From Calliopum simillimum (lineage: Eukaryota; Arthropoda; Insecta; Diptera; Lauxaniidae): a DNA stretch of 64,000 nucleotides. The stretch spans positions 91,285,058-91,349,057 of the forward strand of contig OX638372.1 of assembly GCA_951812925.1 (NCBI GenBank), in the 5' to 3' direction. The position numbers and the translations under genes were made by a program. The notes beneath the pieces were generated by a model. That model saw nothing but the letters and a program-made list of their open reading frames with translations. It searched no databases and had not been told where the DNA came from. Shown piece by piece: positions 36,374 through 47,148 of the stretch. Position 1 is the stretch's first letter. Each line of letters starts with the position of its first letter.

Positions 36374-37001
36374 ACAACTCATATGAGGGGTGAGACGTAC
36401 ACTGCCCATTCTGTGGTTGGGGAAATAAATAAATAAATAAAAAGTGATGGTACCTATGTTTAATATTATGGAGGGTACCAGAGAATCCCCCGACCCACGG
36501 TAAGGACCTCTGGTTGGGGAAAATAATAAAGTGAATGTGAAAAAATATGTGAACAATTGAGCCGCAGTAACCACCGCCCACTATTGCCACCGGGAACCAA
36601 TGAGATTAACTAAATGGAATTCAAAATTATTTCTGCAGTTTAATTGACTAAACATTTTTTTTTATTATTATTTTTTTCTTTTTTACCGTAAATTTTGGCC
36701 AATACACAAGAATGGCAGCAGGGTCGGTGCATACAGGATTTGTTTGGTTTTCCGCCAAAATGGTAATCGTGGTGGTTTTGAGTCCCCGGCGGAAAGCTTG
36801 GAAATTTTACTTACATTTTACAAGTTTTGTGAGTAGTTTAAAACAAAGTCTTAAAATTTGAATAATGTCCAATTTAAAAAAAAAAACCCAATATTATTTT
36901 ATTTTAGTTCGCATTTTTGCTCCGATTGGGGTATTTTTTTCCGTGTGATAGTAGCACCCATAGAGGTTTTGGTGCGTCCATTGGGCGAAGTAACTCGTAC
37001 A
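36374..37001 (+). other. Non-coding linker before the second LTR
   Basis: Contains an ATAAATAAATAA run, GGTACC words at both sides of 36450-36480, pyrimidine-rich and poly-A tracts, and no gene. It ends with TACA directly before an AGTTAACA LTR start. Confidence 0.5.
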
Positions 37002-37464
37002 AGTTAACATCAGTTACAATAAGCTATATAAATGCTTACGTTGCGCCAGACATCCGGGCTACGAAATGCGACTCCACACGCGAGTTATATATGTGAATAA
37101 CGAAGAAAAAGGAGAAGTTATACACATACATAACTCAGAAAAAGAAGACACTAAAAAGCCAGACAGTGGAATGCACCGAATCAGCTTTTTCTAAGCGAGG
37201 CGATTCTGTCCATTCCACTGTGGCGTTGTGCTGACATTGCACAAATATACATTTATATTAGATCTTAAGTAAAGATAAGAGCCAAGCTAAGCCGAGTTCT
37301 GTTCGATAGCCGACACTTGGTGACTAGCGTTAAGAAGCAACAGTTGTCGTTGCTAAAGTAACAAAAAACAAAAGAAATAAACGATTGAAACAACAACAAA
37401 AGTTCAAATGTATCATTACAGTGAAATCATATTATAACTAGTACAGTGAAGTTATATTATAACT
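37002..37464 (+). other. 463-bp LTR of errantivirus C, with primer binding site
   Basis: Starts AGTTAACATCAG and ends TATAACT, directly followed by GGCGCAGTCG (primer binding site starting at the last T of the LTR, as in elements B and F). GCTATATAAATGC at about 37022 is the likely TATA box. AAATAAACG at about 37376 is the likely poly-A signal. The four bases before it are TACA. No second LTR of this element is present; 102 bp of its 3' end are repeated at about 37818-37919, followed by CGCGCAACG. Duplicate copy: 47149-47611. Confidence 0.75.
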
Positions 37465-38439
37465 GGCGCAGTCGCGGAACAAAAATCTACGTGAAAGAAA
37501 ATAATTTAAAAAAAAAAAAAAAAAAAGAGAAAATAATAAGAAAATTTTAATTCTACTAAAAAAAAAATATAAAACATCAAATTAATGAATTTAAACTAAA
37601 ACTAAATTTGAGAAGTTCTGCACACCAAGACGAGGTGTCGCCAACGAGGGAGAGAGAAATAACTCCTAAACTAAAACAAAATTTCAGATAAATTGAAGTT
37701 CTGCACACCACGCCGAGGTGTCGCCAACGAGGGGAAAAAGTAACTCATTGAAATAAAGCAAGCAACAACAAAGGTCACGACAGGTGTATATACTTATTTG
37801 CAGTGGCAGCAGTTCAAAAAACAAAAGAAATAAACGATTGAAACAACAACAAAAGTTCAAATGTATCATTGCAGTGAAATCATATTATAACTAGTACAGT
37901 GAAGTTATATTATAACTCGCGCAACGTTAAAATAAATAACAAAACTGCAACGCCAGCAAAATTCGCGGCGGATAGCTAAGGAATAAGTTCAAGTTTTTCA
38001 TTAAGTTAGTTCTTAACAGAATTCAGAAGCACAAACGTGCAATAAAAAAGTAAATAAAAAGATTTTAAAATAATTAAATCGGCTTCTAATAATTGGCGCC
38101 TAACATAACTTTTATAGTAAATTTAAAAAAAAATCAACACGGCAAAAGTGACGATTAGCTGAGCCAACGAGGACTCATAACAGCAACGGAAAGCGAGTAG
38201 CTGAAAATTAAAACAACAACGCAAGGCGAGTAGATGAGACACCGGAGAAAGCGAGTAGCCGAAACTTAAAAATGAACATAAAAATAATGATTGTTAAAGC
38301 GTAAGTGCTCGTCAAATAAGAAATTATTTTATTATTTCCGTGACTGATTTTTGAGATAAAAATTTAAGAAGTGAAACAGTGTATTGACAAGATAGCGCAA
38401 AGATAATTGGATGGTTTTTATTGTGGTTTAATTAAAATA
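37465..38439 (+). other. Untranslated leader of element C
   Basis: A-rich leader between primer site and gag. It holds two ~80-bp repeats with AGTTCTGCACACCA and GGTGTCGCCAACGAGGG (about 37614 and 37694), a partial LTR repeat, and three GCGAGTAG words at 38200-38270. No gene. Confidence 0.6.
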
Positions 38440-38937
38440 ATGACCAGCAGCGATAGTGACAGAGAATTAGAGGATAGGCTTCGTCAGTTAGGGATTTCGA
38501 AAAAACCTTTTTTGATAGATAGTGACAGTGAATTAGAGGATAAGCTTCGTTGGTTAGAGATTTCGAAAAAACCTAAAATGAATTCAGAACGTGTAACAGC
38601 TATCGTTCAAGCAGCGATATCATCTGCTCTCAGCGTACAAAAACAAGACTTCGAGCGGCAAATAACTCAATTGACAGAACAAATTACCACATTAGCGACA
38701 AGTCTGACAATAACAACTTATGAACCAAGAAAAATTTATAGAACAGTAAATCGTGATGAATCTTTAGATTTAGTGAAATCCTTGCCTGAATTTAATGGGC
38801 AGGCTTGCAATTATGTTTCATGGCGGCAAGCTGCACACACAGCTTACGAAGTTTTTGAAGCTGTGTGCTTACTGGCTATTAAATCACAGATGCTGCAGCA
38901 ATACAACTCAGTTCAGATTCAACAGGCAAGCGCTTAG
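38440..38937 (+). pseudogene. 5' part of gag of element C, running into chimeric DNA
   Basis: Gag start at the ATG at 38440 (MTSSDSDRELEDRLRQLGI). The first 45 residues contain an internal duplication of a DSDxELEDxLRxL(E/G)ISKK motif. A coiled-coil-like stretch (QITQLTEQITTLA) and the gag motif LPEFNGQACNYVSWRQA follow, homologous to element A. After about EVFE (near 38858) the sequence switches to non-gag DNA and ends at a stop. The remaining gag and all pol and env are absent. In the second genomic copy (48587-49085) an extra A in an A-run near 48650 shifts the frame. Confidence 0.7.
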
Positions 38938-40446
38938 CTACAAAGTGCAAGTGTTTGCTTATGCAACCCCAGCAAACATTTTCAATCGCGGAAGAATCTT
39001 ATTCGATTCGCAGCTATCGTTCAAGCAGCGATATCATCTGCTCTTAGCGTACAAAAACAAGACTTCGAGCGGCAAATAACTCAATTAACAGAACAAATTA
39101 CCACATTAGCGACAAGTCCGACAATAACAACTTATGAACCAAGAAAAATTGATAGAACAGTAAATTGTGATGAATCTTTAGATTTAGTGAAATCCTTGCC
39201 TGAATTTAATGGGCAGGCTTGCAATTATGTTTCATGGCGGCAAGCTGCACACACAGCTTACGAAGTTTTTGAAGCTGTGTGCTTACTGGCTATTAAATCA
39301 CAGATGCTGCAGCAATACAACTCAGTTCAGACTCAACAGGCAAGTGCTTAGCTACAAAGTGCAAGTGTTTGCTTATGCAACCCCAGCAAACATTTTCAAT
39401 CGCGGAAGAATCGTATTCGATTCGCAGCTATCGTTCAAGCAGCGATATCATCTGCTCTTAGCGTACAAAAACAAGACTTCGAGCGGCAAATAACTCAATT
39501 GACAGAACAAATTACCACATTAGCGACAAGTCCGACAATAACAACTTATGAACCAAGAAAAATTGATAGAACAGTAAATTGTGATGAATCTTTAGATTTA
39601 GTGAAATCCTTGCCTGAATTTAATGGGCAGGCTTGCAATTATGTTTCATGGCGGCAAGCTGCACACACAGCTTACGAAGTTTTTGAAGCTGTGTGCTTAC
39701 TGGCTATTAAATCACAGATGCTGCAGCAATACAACTCAGTTCAGATTCAACAGGCAAGCGCTTAGCTACAAAGTGCAAGTGTTTGCTTATGCAACCCCAG
39801 CAAACATTTTCAATCGCGGAAGAATCGTATTCGATTCGCAGCTATCGTTCAAGCAGCGATATCATCTGCTCTTAGCGTACAAAAACAAGACTTCGAGCGG
39901 CAAATAACTCAATTGACAGAACAAATTACCACATTAGCGACAAGTCCGACAATAGCAACTTATGAACCAAGAAATATTGATAGAACAGTAAATCGTGATG
40001 AATCTTTAGATTTAGTGAAATCCTTGCCTAAATTTAATGGGCAGGCTTGCAATTATGTTTCATGGCGGCAAGCTGCACACACAGCTTACGAAGTTTTTGA
40101 AGCTGTGTGCTTACTGGCTATTAAATCACAGATGCTGCAGCAATACAACTCAGTTCAGACTCAACAGGCAAGCGCTTAGCTACAAAGTGCAAGTGTTTGT
40201 GTTTGTTTATGCAACCCCAGCAAACATTTTCAATCGCGGAAGAATCGTATTCGATTCGCAGCTATCGTTCAAGCAGCGATATCATCTGCTCTTAGCGTAC
40301 AAAAACAAGACTTCGAGCGGCAAATAACTCAATTGACAGAACAAATTACCACATTAGCGACAAGTCCGACAATAACAACTTATGAACCAAGAAAAATTGA
40401 TAGAACAGTAAATTGTGATGAATCTTTAGATTTAGTGAAATCCTTG
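38597..40446 (+). repeat. Chimeric 414/420-bp tandem array, copy 1
   Basis: Four full units plus a partial one start at about 38597, 39011, 39425, 39839 and 40259. Each unit joins ~260 bp of element C gag (from AGCTATCGTTCAAGCAG) to ~150 bp of non-gag DNA, including the ~70-bp GCAACCCCAGCAAACATTT piece of repeat X. The 420-bp units carry a 6-bp GTTTGT gain. Units differ by only a few substitutions. The repeated 88-96 aa frames are fragments of this unit, not separate genes. Confidence 0.9.
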
Positions 40447-40486
40447 AATTGTATATTTACTTTACTCAATACTTGGAGAAAGAAAA

Positions 40487-41113
40487 GTGGAGTATAGAAT
40501 AATTTATTTATTAATTGGTTGGATTATATTAGTAGGCCCTTGTTACGTAGGTAGTATAACTGGAGCTTTCAATATTCTTTTTGATAACATGTACGATAAA
40601 TACATTTCTGAATTCAATCATTCATTTGTTTCATTACAAAACTTTATAGCATTTTTAAATTCGGTTAAAATTAACAGATTTCATATTAAAGAAAATAGAG
40701 ATAATTTAAGGGATAGTTATGAAATATTAATAAATCAAAAGGAAAATGTTAGTTTAAACGATAGATTTCCTGATAATATTAGAGATCCGTTCTTCGTTGA
40801 TATAGATAATCCATACTTAAATAAGTTGATAGTAAATTTACTTAACAGTATTGATCTACCTGATAGATACTTCGAACAACATTCAGAATTACTAGTAAAC
40901 AATATGGGTCTCCTTAATGATGCTGCAAAAAATTTTAAGGTGTCTAAGGAAAAGTTATTAAAATTTGTTAATATTCCTCCCATTTTATATCCTACTCACG
41001 GTATTTATAACAGAGTTTCATTTGAATCAAAATTTAATCTTAATTGGGTAATTTTTAAGCTTAATAATGATAAAGATAATAATTTCTCTAGTAATAGTAA
41101 TAATGGTAATTGA
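40487..41113 (+). CDS. Unrecognised secreted or membrane-anchored protein, 208 codons
   Basis: The open frame has no ATG at its front (the first codon used here is GTG, and the frame is open back to 40448), so it may be an exon joined by splicing or have lost its start. The N-terminus holds a signal-peptide-like hydrophobic run (IIYLLIGWIILVGPCYVG). The remainder is polar, with many Asn, Lys and Asp, two or three N-glycosylation sequons and one early Cys. I recognise no family. It overlaps the next ORF by 47 bases in another frame. The strong A+T bias differs from env downstream. It lies in the unique segment between the chimeric array and the pol tail. Confidence 0.5.
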   Translation: MEYRIIYLLIGWIILVGPCYVGSITGAFNILFDNMYDKYISEFNHSFVSLQNFIAFLNSVKINRFHIKENRDNLRDSYEILINQKENVSLNDRFPDNIRDPFFVDIDNPYLNKLIVNLLNSIDLPDRYFEQHSELLVNNMGLLNDAAKNFKVSKEKLLKFVNIPPILYPTHGIYNRVSFESKFNLNWVIFKLNNDKDNNFSSNSNNGN

Positions 41114-41579
41114 TGCACGATGTCCAACTAAAGGAAAACCTTATCCCGCAGCAGAAGACGTTTGTGTATATTGGTGTAAGAATGATAAGGGTTTCAATAT
41201 CAATATAATGCTATTTAATTCAAATCTTAACTATTCTATTCATGGTTTTTGGTATAAAACTTTGAAACCAGTAATAAAAACTAGATTAACATTAAAAGAA
41301 TTCAAAACAATTGCACAATTTAATCAAACATTTGTAGATTCAGTTTCATTAACCACAAAAATTGGATGTGGTCAATATAGAGAATATATTAAACACGGAA
41401 TCAAAAGTGGTTACACTTTTAATGAATGGTTAAACAAAATAAATACTTGTAGTAAAGCACGTTTTGCACATCAGTGCTTGTTTAATGGTACGCATAATAT
41501 CGCATTATCAGTTTCTACTCAATTTATAGGTTTTATAGGTTGTAATCCTAATTTTCCATATATATTATGTAATAACTAA
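41067..41579 (+). CDS. Secreted Cys-rich protein with RNase T2-like motifs, 170 aa
   Basis: ATG start at 41067. Residues 1-17 form a signal peptide (IIISLVIVIMVIDA). The mature part has eight Cys (19, 33, 37, 101, 128, 137, 159, 168). Residues 57-62 read SIHGFW, close to the first catalytic segment of RNase T2 (hydrophobic-HGLW). Residues 104-111 read YREYIKHG, close to the second segment (HE[WY].KHG), with Arg where the first His is expected. The spacing of the two motifs and the later Cys pattern (C128, C137, GC159) also suit compact viral-type T2 domains. This is motif reading only. If correct, it would be a secreted RNase-like protein, possibly catalytically impaired. The ORF is intact and sits between a signal-peptide ORF (47-base overlap) and a pair of 45-bp repeats. 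Confidence 0.5.
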   Translation: MIKIIISLVIVIMVIDARCPTKGKPYPAAEDVCVYWCKNDKGFNINIMLFNSNLNYSIHGFWYKTLKPVIKTRLTLKEFKTIAQFNQTFVDSVSLTTKIGCGQYREYIKHGIKSGYTFNEWLNKINTCSKARFAHQCLFNGTHNIALSVSTQFIGFIGCNPNFPYILCNN

Positions 41580-41586
41580 CATTTTC

Positions 41587-41741
41587 AGAGACGGGGGCCA
41601 CGGCGAATAGCATCGAGGGTACACAATCTCTACATTTTCTATATATAATAATCAAAAAAAAAAATTATCATATATTTTCATTATATAAAATTAATAAGAG
41701 ACGGGGGCCACGGCGAATAGCATCGAGGGTACACAATCTCT
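41587..41741 (+). repeat. Exact pair of 45-bp GC-rich repeats after the RNase-like ORF
   Basis: The copies at 41587-41631 and 41697-41741 are identical over 45 bp (start AGAGACGGGGGCCACGG, end GTACACAATCTCT) and 110 bp apart. Each begins AGAGA and ends TCTCT, so each can close as a stem-loop. They are GC-rich in very AT-rich DNA, starting 8 bases after the stop codon of the upstream ORF. Function unknown. Confidence 0.85.
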
Positions 41742-41933
41742 AAAATTACTTATACCATTTATTATAGAGTTTTGAATATAATATCTTACTTAAACAAAAA
41801 TTTTTCTAAATCGATTGTAGTTTTAGTTTTAATAATCAAAACAAAGGGTTTTAAATTTGTTATCCTTTTAAACTTTTATTTTATTTCATTTTAAATTAAC
41901 AATAATAATCAACATTATCTTAACATAAAAAAT

Positions 41934-42053
41934 AAACCACTTTTCAAAAAGGAAATTGTGGAAAAGGACAATAAAATAACTGTAAGGACGACAAGTGGCA
42001 GAAGGATTCACAAGACCCACATTAAAAATGTCAGCCCCCTGAAAAAAAGATAA
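41934..42053 (+). pseudogene. C-terminal tail of an errantivirus pol (integrase end)
   Basis: A 39-codon open piece ending in TAA reads KEIVEKDNKITVRTTSGRRI then HKTHIKNV, which by my recollection matches the last residues of gypsy-group integrases. The rest of pol is missing; AT-rich DNA (41742-41930) without a gene precedes it. It supports the view that the following env and LTR belong to the same element. Confidence 0.55.
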
Positions 42054-42694
42054 ACTATTTATATATTTTAATAACTATTGCAAAAAAAAGAGCAACAATT
42101 TTTTAATTAGCAAGAAATTAATTTTATAATCTATGTATCAATTAAGTCTTCATTTCTAGCTAGAAAAACACTTTATTTTTGTTGTATAAGACACAAATTT
42201 GAAAAAATTTTCTTTTTTATTTAAAAAATACGGAATCGAATGAAGATTTAAAAAAAATAAAAAAAATAAAAAAGGGGGAAGGTGGATTTGCTCATAGTTT
42301 CAAATAAAATCCCCTTCAAAATTTGTGGGACTTCTATGAAAACACATATAACGGAAATGCGAGACACACGAATCTAAGAAGATATAGAATCAATTTTTTG
42401 TTATTCATACTTACTCATGCACATAACTTAAAACTTAAAGAAATCTTGAAAGTGACATCTGTAAATACTTTTGAACATGTAAAAAGCATGGCTTGAACGT
42501 ACTTATAAAGAAAGAAAACATGTTAGTAATTAAAAACTGACTGCGCACAACTTATTAATGTATACTTATTTGGAAAATTCAGAAAAAACATGAAAAACGA
42601 ATGTATATATTTATGAACTCCTTCTTTTTCAAAAACCGAAAGCTTAGCCTTAGGTTATATTAGGTATAAGGAAACTAATTCTTTCATTACAGAA

Positions 42695-44191
42695 TACTAA
42701 CGCTGATCGCTAGCGTGCATGGTGTCAGCATCTTCGAGTAAAGCGCACCCATCGTCTCTATAAGCAACGGCAAGGGATGGACAATTGATGGTTACTTCAA
42801 ACTGGTGCACGTAATAGATTAAGATAGATATGATGCAGCGCTAAAGCAGATTTCCAAATTCATCGACAAGGCTGACGCTGTTGGACATACAAGGAACCTT
42901 GTATTGGAGTATCATCTTGCTTGAGGAACGCCTGAATGAACTACGTAACGTCAAAGCAAGGAGCGAGCGTTCAATAAATTGGATCGGCTCGGCATGGAAG
43001 TGGATCGCCGGAAATCCAGACGCCACTGATTGGGATAAGATGCTTCAGAGTCAAGGAGAAGTTATTGAGAACAACAACCATCAATACAAAATCAACAGGC
43101 AGCTACTCGAGAACTCTCATCAGCTTACGCAAAGAATAAACGAGATGCTATCCACGGTCAACCGTATCGCGAAAAGTGACGAGGACCAACTTATGGGGCA
43201 GGAAACGCTGAACAAGGTGCTGATCCTTAAGGAAACTATAAACGAGATTGTAAGAGGTTGTCAAATGGCAAAAGGTGGAATAGTCAATAGTAATCTGCTA
43301 GACAAGGAAGAACTGAACCAGGTGTTAGCCGAAATTGAGACACTACCCTACCGGAACACAATCGAGGCTTTGGAATACGGAACACCTTCAATCTACACCA
43401 ATCACTCCATGCTCCTGTATGTAGTTTCCATACCAAAAGTCAGGAAGCAGGAATTCAATATGCTACTAGTAAGAGCGGCAGTAAGAGATGGCAAGCAGCT
43501 GGACATCCATTACCGGGAAATGTTAGTTAGCCAAGAAGAAACCTACGGAATTCTGAAGGACTGTTACTCCATAAATAATTCAACTATTTGCGGCAGTGGT
43601 ACACTAGAGAAACTTTCAGAGGCGCATTGCCTACCAAGGATTTTAAAAGGAGGAAATGCGAAATGCCAGTATCGAACCAACAACGAGGAAGTGCTTGAAC
43701 TCATCAATGACCATACTATCTTCCTTACCAATTTCATGGGGCAAGTTTCCGCCAACAACGTGACAAACCTTTTAAATGGGACTTATGTGCTGGACTTCAA
43801 GAACGAAACTATTCGGATAAGAAACCAGACGTTTATAAGCAAAACCAGTTCCAGCCTACATGCAATTCCATCAATTCTAACGAACATCACAAGTCAGGGG
43901 CTGCGGGTCAACTTGGACTACGTTCATGATCTTAGTGTCAGAAACATCAAATATTTAGGATCTGTGGAAGAGAAATTCGAAATTTCCTTGATTACGGACG
44001 TGATCATCTTAATAAGCCTGACATTCGCTTTAGCCGTAATCTGGAGGAAACTCACAGGAAAAGCAGATATCCCAGCCATTCAATTCCCCCTCGCCCAACC
44101 AGTAATCACGCAACAGACTCAGAGGGATCAAGCACAAAACGTTTCATGCTTCTATCAACATTGCGGAAATCTGCGGGACGCAGATATTTAG
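42695..44191 (+). pseudogene. Errantivirus env, N-terminus broken (element D)
   Basis: Env is the membrane glycoprotein of insect errantiviruses, made from a spliced mRNA. TTCTTTCATTACAG at about 42680-42693 is a good splice acceptor at the start. The N-terminal ~65 codons have in-frame stops and the frame changes near 42920, so the intact stretch is 42881-44191 (its first codon is TTG, not a true start). It shows RSERSINWIGSAWKWIAG at residues 27-44, the region next to the expected cleavage/fusion segment; the cleavage motif itself is not canonical. It also has Cys-rich ectodomain, several sequons, a transmembrane run at about 368-389 and a cytoplasmic tail (IPAIQFPLAQP). Stop TAG is followed by the purine tract and LTR. 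Confidence 0.75.
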
Positions 44192-44200
44192 AGGGGCGGC
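44190..44200 (+). promoter_or_regulatory. Polypurine tract of element D
   Basis: AGAGGGGCGGC lies between the env stop and the LTR start AGTTAACACG, the position where plus-strand DNA synthesis is primed. This fixes the LTR start at 44201 and, by identity, at 34053. Confidence 0.65.
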
Positions 44201-44520
44201 AGTTAACACGCGCAAGCGGTCAAGTTGCATAAAGGTATGCAAGTTCACCGCTCTACTTTGAACCACGTTGCGCACCATCAGCATAATCGTTGCACATGTC
44301 ACCGACGCATGCTAGCGGTCCCACGGCTAGCGTGTGAAGCGCTTACACAGCATTTATTTAAGGTATAAAAAATAAGAATTTTGTATCAATAGGATTTTAG
44401 TTTAATTCATTCTTAGTGCTGCAGTCAGAGGTAGAAGTTAAGCTTTTTGATCGTAAAGATTTACATATTAAAGGAATTATAAGAGAACCAGCTGTTTAAT
44501 TTCACTAGGTAATATTATTG
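44201..44520 (+). other. LTR of element D (copy 2; 3' LTR of the first unit)
   Basis: Directly follows the env purine tract, so it is the 3' LTR of the upstream D unit and at the same time the 5' LTR of the downstream copy. Differs from 34053 by at least two substitutions (for example near 44289 and 44386). The 3' boundary is uncertain. Confidence 0.6.
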
Positions 44521-44783
44521 GCCCGTTGGGCATTGGCTGGCATTGGCCAACAACAAAGACAAGATTGAATATGTTTGTAAATGTAGTAGTAAGTTGATTT
44601 ATATTTTATTATTGTTTATTAAGTGTTCTATCAAAACTCGTTTAAAGTAAAACAAATTCACATATTGTGCCATCAAGTCTCTCCAATTATTGAGTGCTCT
44701 ATTAAATATTTTTTTAATTACCCTAGTTGTCCAAATCTTTTTCTTTTCTCTTTTTTTATCCATCTATTTTAACGTATTGCATA

Positions 44784-45104
44784 ATGGACGCTAACACTAT
44801 ACAACAGATGAACCTATTGATCAATTGTATTGGTCACGTTAAAGAATTTGATGGAACAAATTCAAACTCACTACCTGATTTCATTCAGCAAATAGAAAAT
44901 ATTTTGCCAGCATTTGACCATTTTGACGCAGAGTGTAAACGCATTTTGTTTGGGTTTATTAGGAATAAATATACAGGAAAGTGTGCAGAAGCTTTGCATA
45001 GGGAACAGACAGAAACTTGGGTACAAGTAAAAGACACTTTAAAGAAAAACTTCGGTGAAAAGCATATCGCATATCGACTCCTCGCATATGTGAATAATTG
45101 TTAA
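44784..45104 (+). pseudogene. Errantivirus gag fragment, copy 2
   Basis: Same protein as 34636-34956; one silent change (GATTAA to GATCAA) is visible near 44822. Truncated at the same place. Confidence 0.65.
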
Positions 45105-45847
45105 TGTTGCAATTAATGTTTATGTTGCAATTGTTCACACGGGCGACGAGAACCTTATGCAATGGGATCATGTGACGATCATGCGACGGCTACGTGATTA
45201 TTTGCTACTGGCATAAAATGCTGACCGGGCATAATTACAAACGATAGCTCAAGCATTTTAAATGATTCGTTGGAATGCTTATATGCAGTCTAAATTGTTA
45301 TTCATTAGAGAGAAGTACCGGTAGCAACATAAATTGGAACGTTTTGTTTGTTACAATAAAAGTATAATGTTTTAAGAAATTTCAACTCTTGTTTAATTAA
45401 ACAAGGAATAGTTTAATCGGAACCATCTTATCACATAGCGATCCTGTCATTCTTCAAAGGTGAATCTTCTGAAAACGTTTAATGTACTGTATGAATTTTA
45501 TCTGCTTAACACAACTGGACATTAGTCTATGGATAGGCGATGCCATCGTAAGATCGCGTTCTATAAACAAATTTATATGATGATGGGACAAACAGTTGTG
45601 TCGCCATCACTTCTTAATTGTAATTCATTAGAGAGAAGTGCCAGTAGCAACATAAATCGGAACATTTTGTTTGTTACAATAAAAGTATAATGTTTTAAGA
45701 AATTTGTTTAATTAAACATGGAATAGTTTAATCGGAACCATCTTATCACATGGCGATCCTGCCATCCTTCAAAGGTGAATCTTCTGAAAACGTTTAATAT
45801 ACTGTATGAATTTTATCTGCTTAACACTACTGAACAATTAGTCTATG

Positions 45848-46521
45848 GATAGGCGATCCCATCGTAAAACCGACAGATCTAACGATTTGCAAAATAAATG
45901 GGGTTTGGCAAGTGCAGAACAGACTGCTGCCAAAAATCTAATGATTGACGGCGAAGCTAATCAGCCAGCCCGTACTATCCACATTAAGTGTAATGATGCA
46001 ATTCCGATACGACTGTGAAATATTTGACAGTTAGAAAAGTGGTCTTACCACCAGAAGCCCGTTCCGATGTTGTAAAGTTGCAAGAGGCACGGCTAAAGTT
46101 CAGCCATCTGACAGAGTGCAGGTTGGATGCGAAAGAGCCAAAAAGAGTCTCAACCGTGCACCTCATATCATAGCCTTTTACCTCAGTAACATTGGGAAAA
46201 TTAAATATCGTGGACAAATGATTTACCCAATTTCCGATGTATCTGATGTGACATCCCAACCCACTGTGGGATTTCATAAAACTGGAATAATGGACCGCTC
46301 CGGTAAAACATTGTTCATACGTGTCCAGAACCTTGTTGTACCAGAAGATGCAGACATCGCTTGGATCTTGGCAAACGGCGCAAATATCATTGAGCGCAGG
46401 TATCGATGAATTAATAAATAAATATGCTGTAATAATGGCTGCCATTGATGGGAAAGTAGGATACGCAGTATCCGATGTTGATTTTGATGAATGTGTTGGT
46501 ACGACGGCTCAGTTAGTCTGA
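45848..46521 (+). pseudogene. Unrecognised GC-richer coding remnant, copy 2
   Basis: Second copy of 35700-36373, apparently base-identical in the parts I compared, with the same frame breaks. It therefore adds no independent evidence on what it encoded. Confidence 0.35.
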
Positions 46522-47148
46522 ACAACTCATATGAGGGGTGAGACGTACACTGCCCATTCTGTGGTTGGGGAAATAAATAAATAAATAAAAAGTGATGGTA
46601 CCTATGTTTAATATTATGGAGGGTACCAGAGAATCCCCCGACCCACGGTAAGGACCTCTGGTTGGGGAAAATAATAAAGTGAATGTGAAAAAATATGTGA
46701 ACAATTGAGCCGCAGTAACCACCGCCCACTATTGCCACCGGGAACCAATGAGATTAACTAAATGGAATTCAAAATTTTTTCTGCAGTTTAATTGACTAAA
46801 CATTTTTTTTTATTATTATTTTTTTCTTTTTTACCGTAAATTTTGGCCAATACACAAGAATGGCAGCAGGGTCGGTGCATACAGGATTTGTTTGGTTTTC
46901 CGCCAAAATGGTAATCGTGGTGGTTTTGAGTCCCCGGCGGAAAGCTTGGAAATTTTACTTACATTTTACAAGTTTTGTGAGTAGTTTAAAACAAAGTCTT
47001 AAAATTTGAATAATGACCAATTTAAAAAAAAAACCCAATATTATTTTATTTTAGTTCGCATTTTTGCTCCGATTGGGGTATTTTTTTCCGTGTGATAGTA
47101 GCACCCATAGAGGTTTTGGTGCGTCCATTGGGCGAAGTAACTCGTACA

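Larger units (their letters stand above)
34053..40446 (+). repeat. 6.4-kb duplicated segment, copy 1
   Basis: This segment recurs in direct orientation at 44201-50600, offset 10,148 bp. Differences are few: single substitutions near 34149, 34229, 34674, 37779 and 37915, homopolymer length changes, and one 6-bp change in the tandem array. It starts exactly at an LTR-type AGTTAACA. Copy 1 ends inside the fifth 414-bp array unit, where it meets the unique 40.45-44.2 kb segment. Confidence 0.9.

Noticed and set aside
35836..36590. Minus-strand ORFs of 153 and 154 codons (also at 45984-46738)
   Set aside because: They oppose plus-strand frames that read more like protein; the second is a low-quality His/Ile-rich frame across non-coding DNA. 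Not fully excluded.
38597..40446. CRISPR-like array
   Set aside because: Units are 414-420 bp with no short repeat-spacer pattern, and the DNA is eukaryotic transposon sequence.
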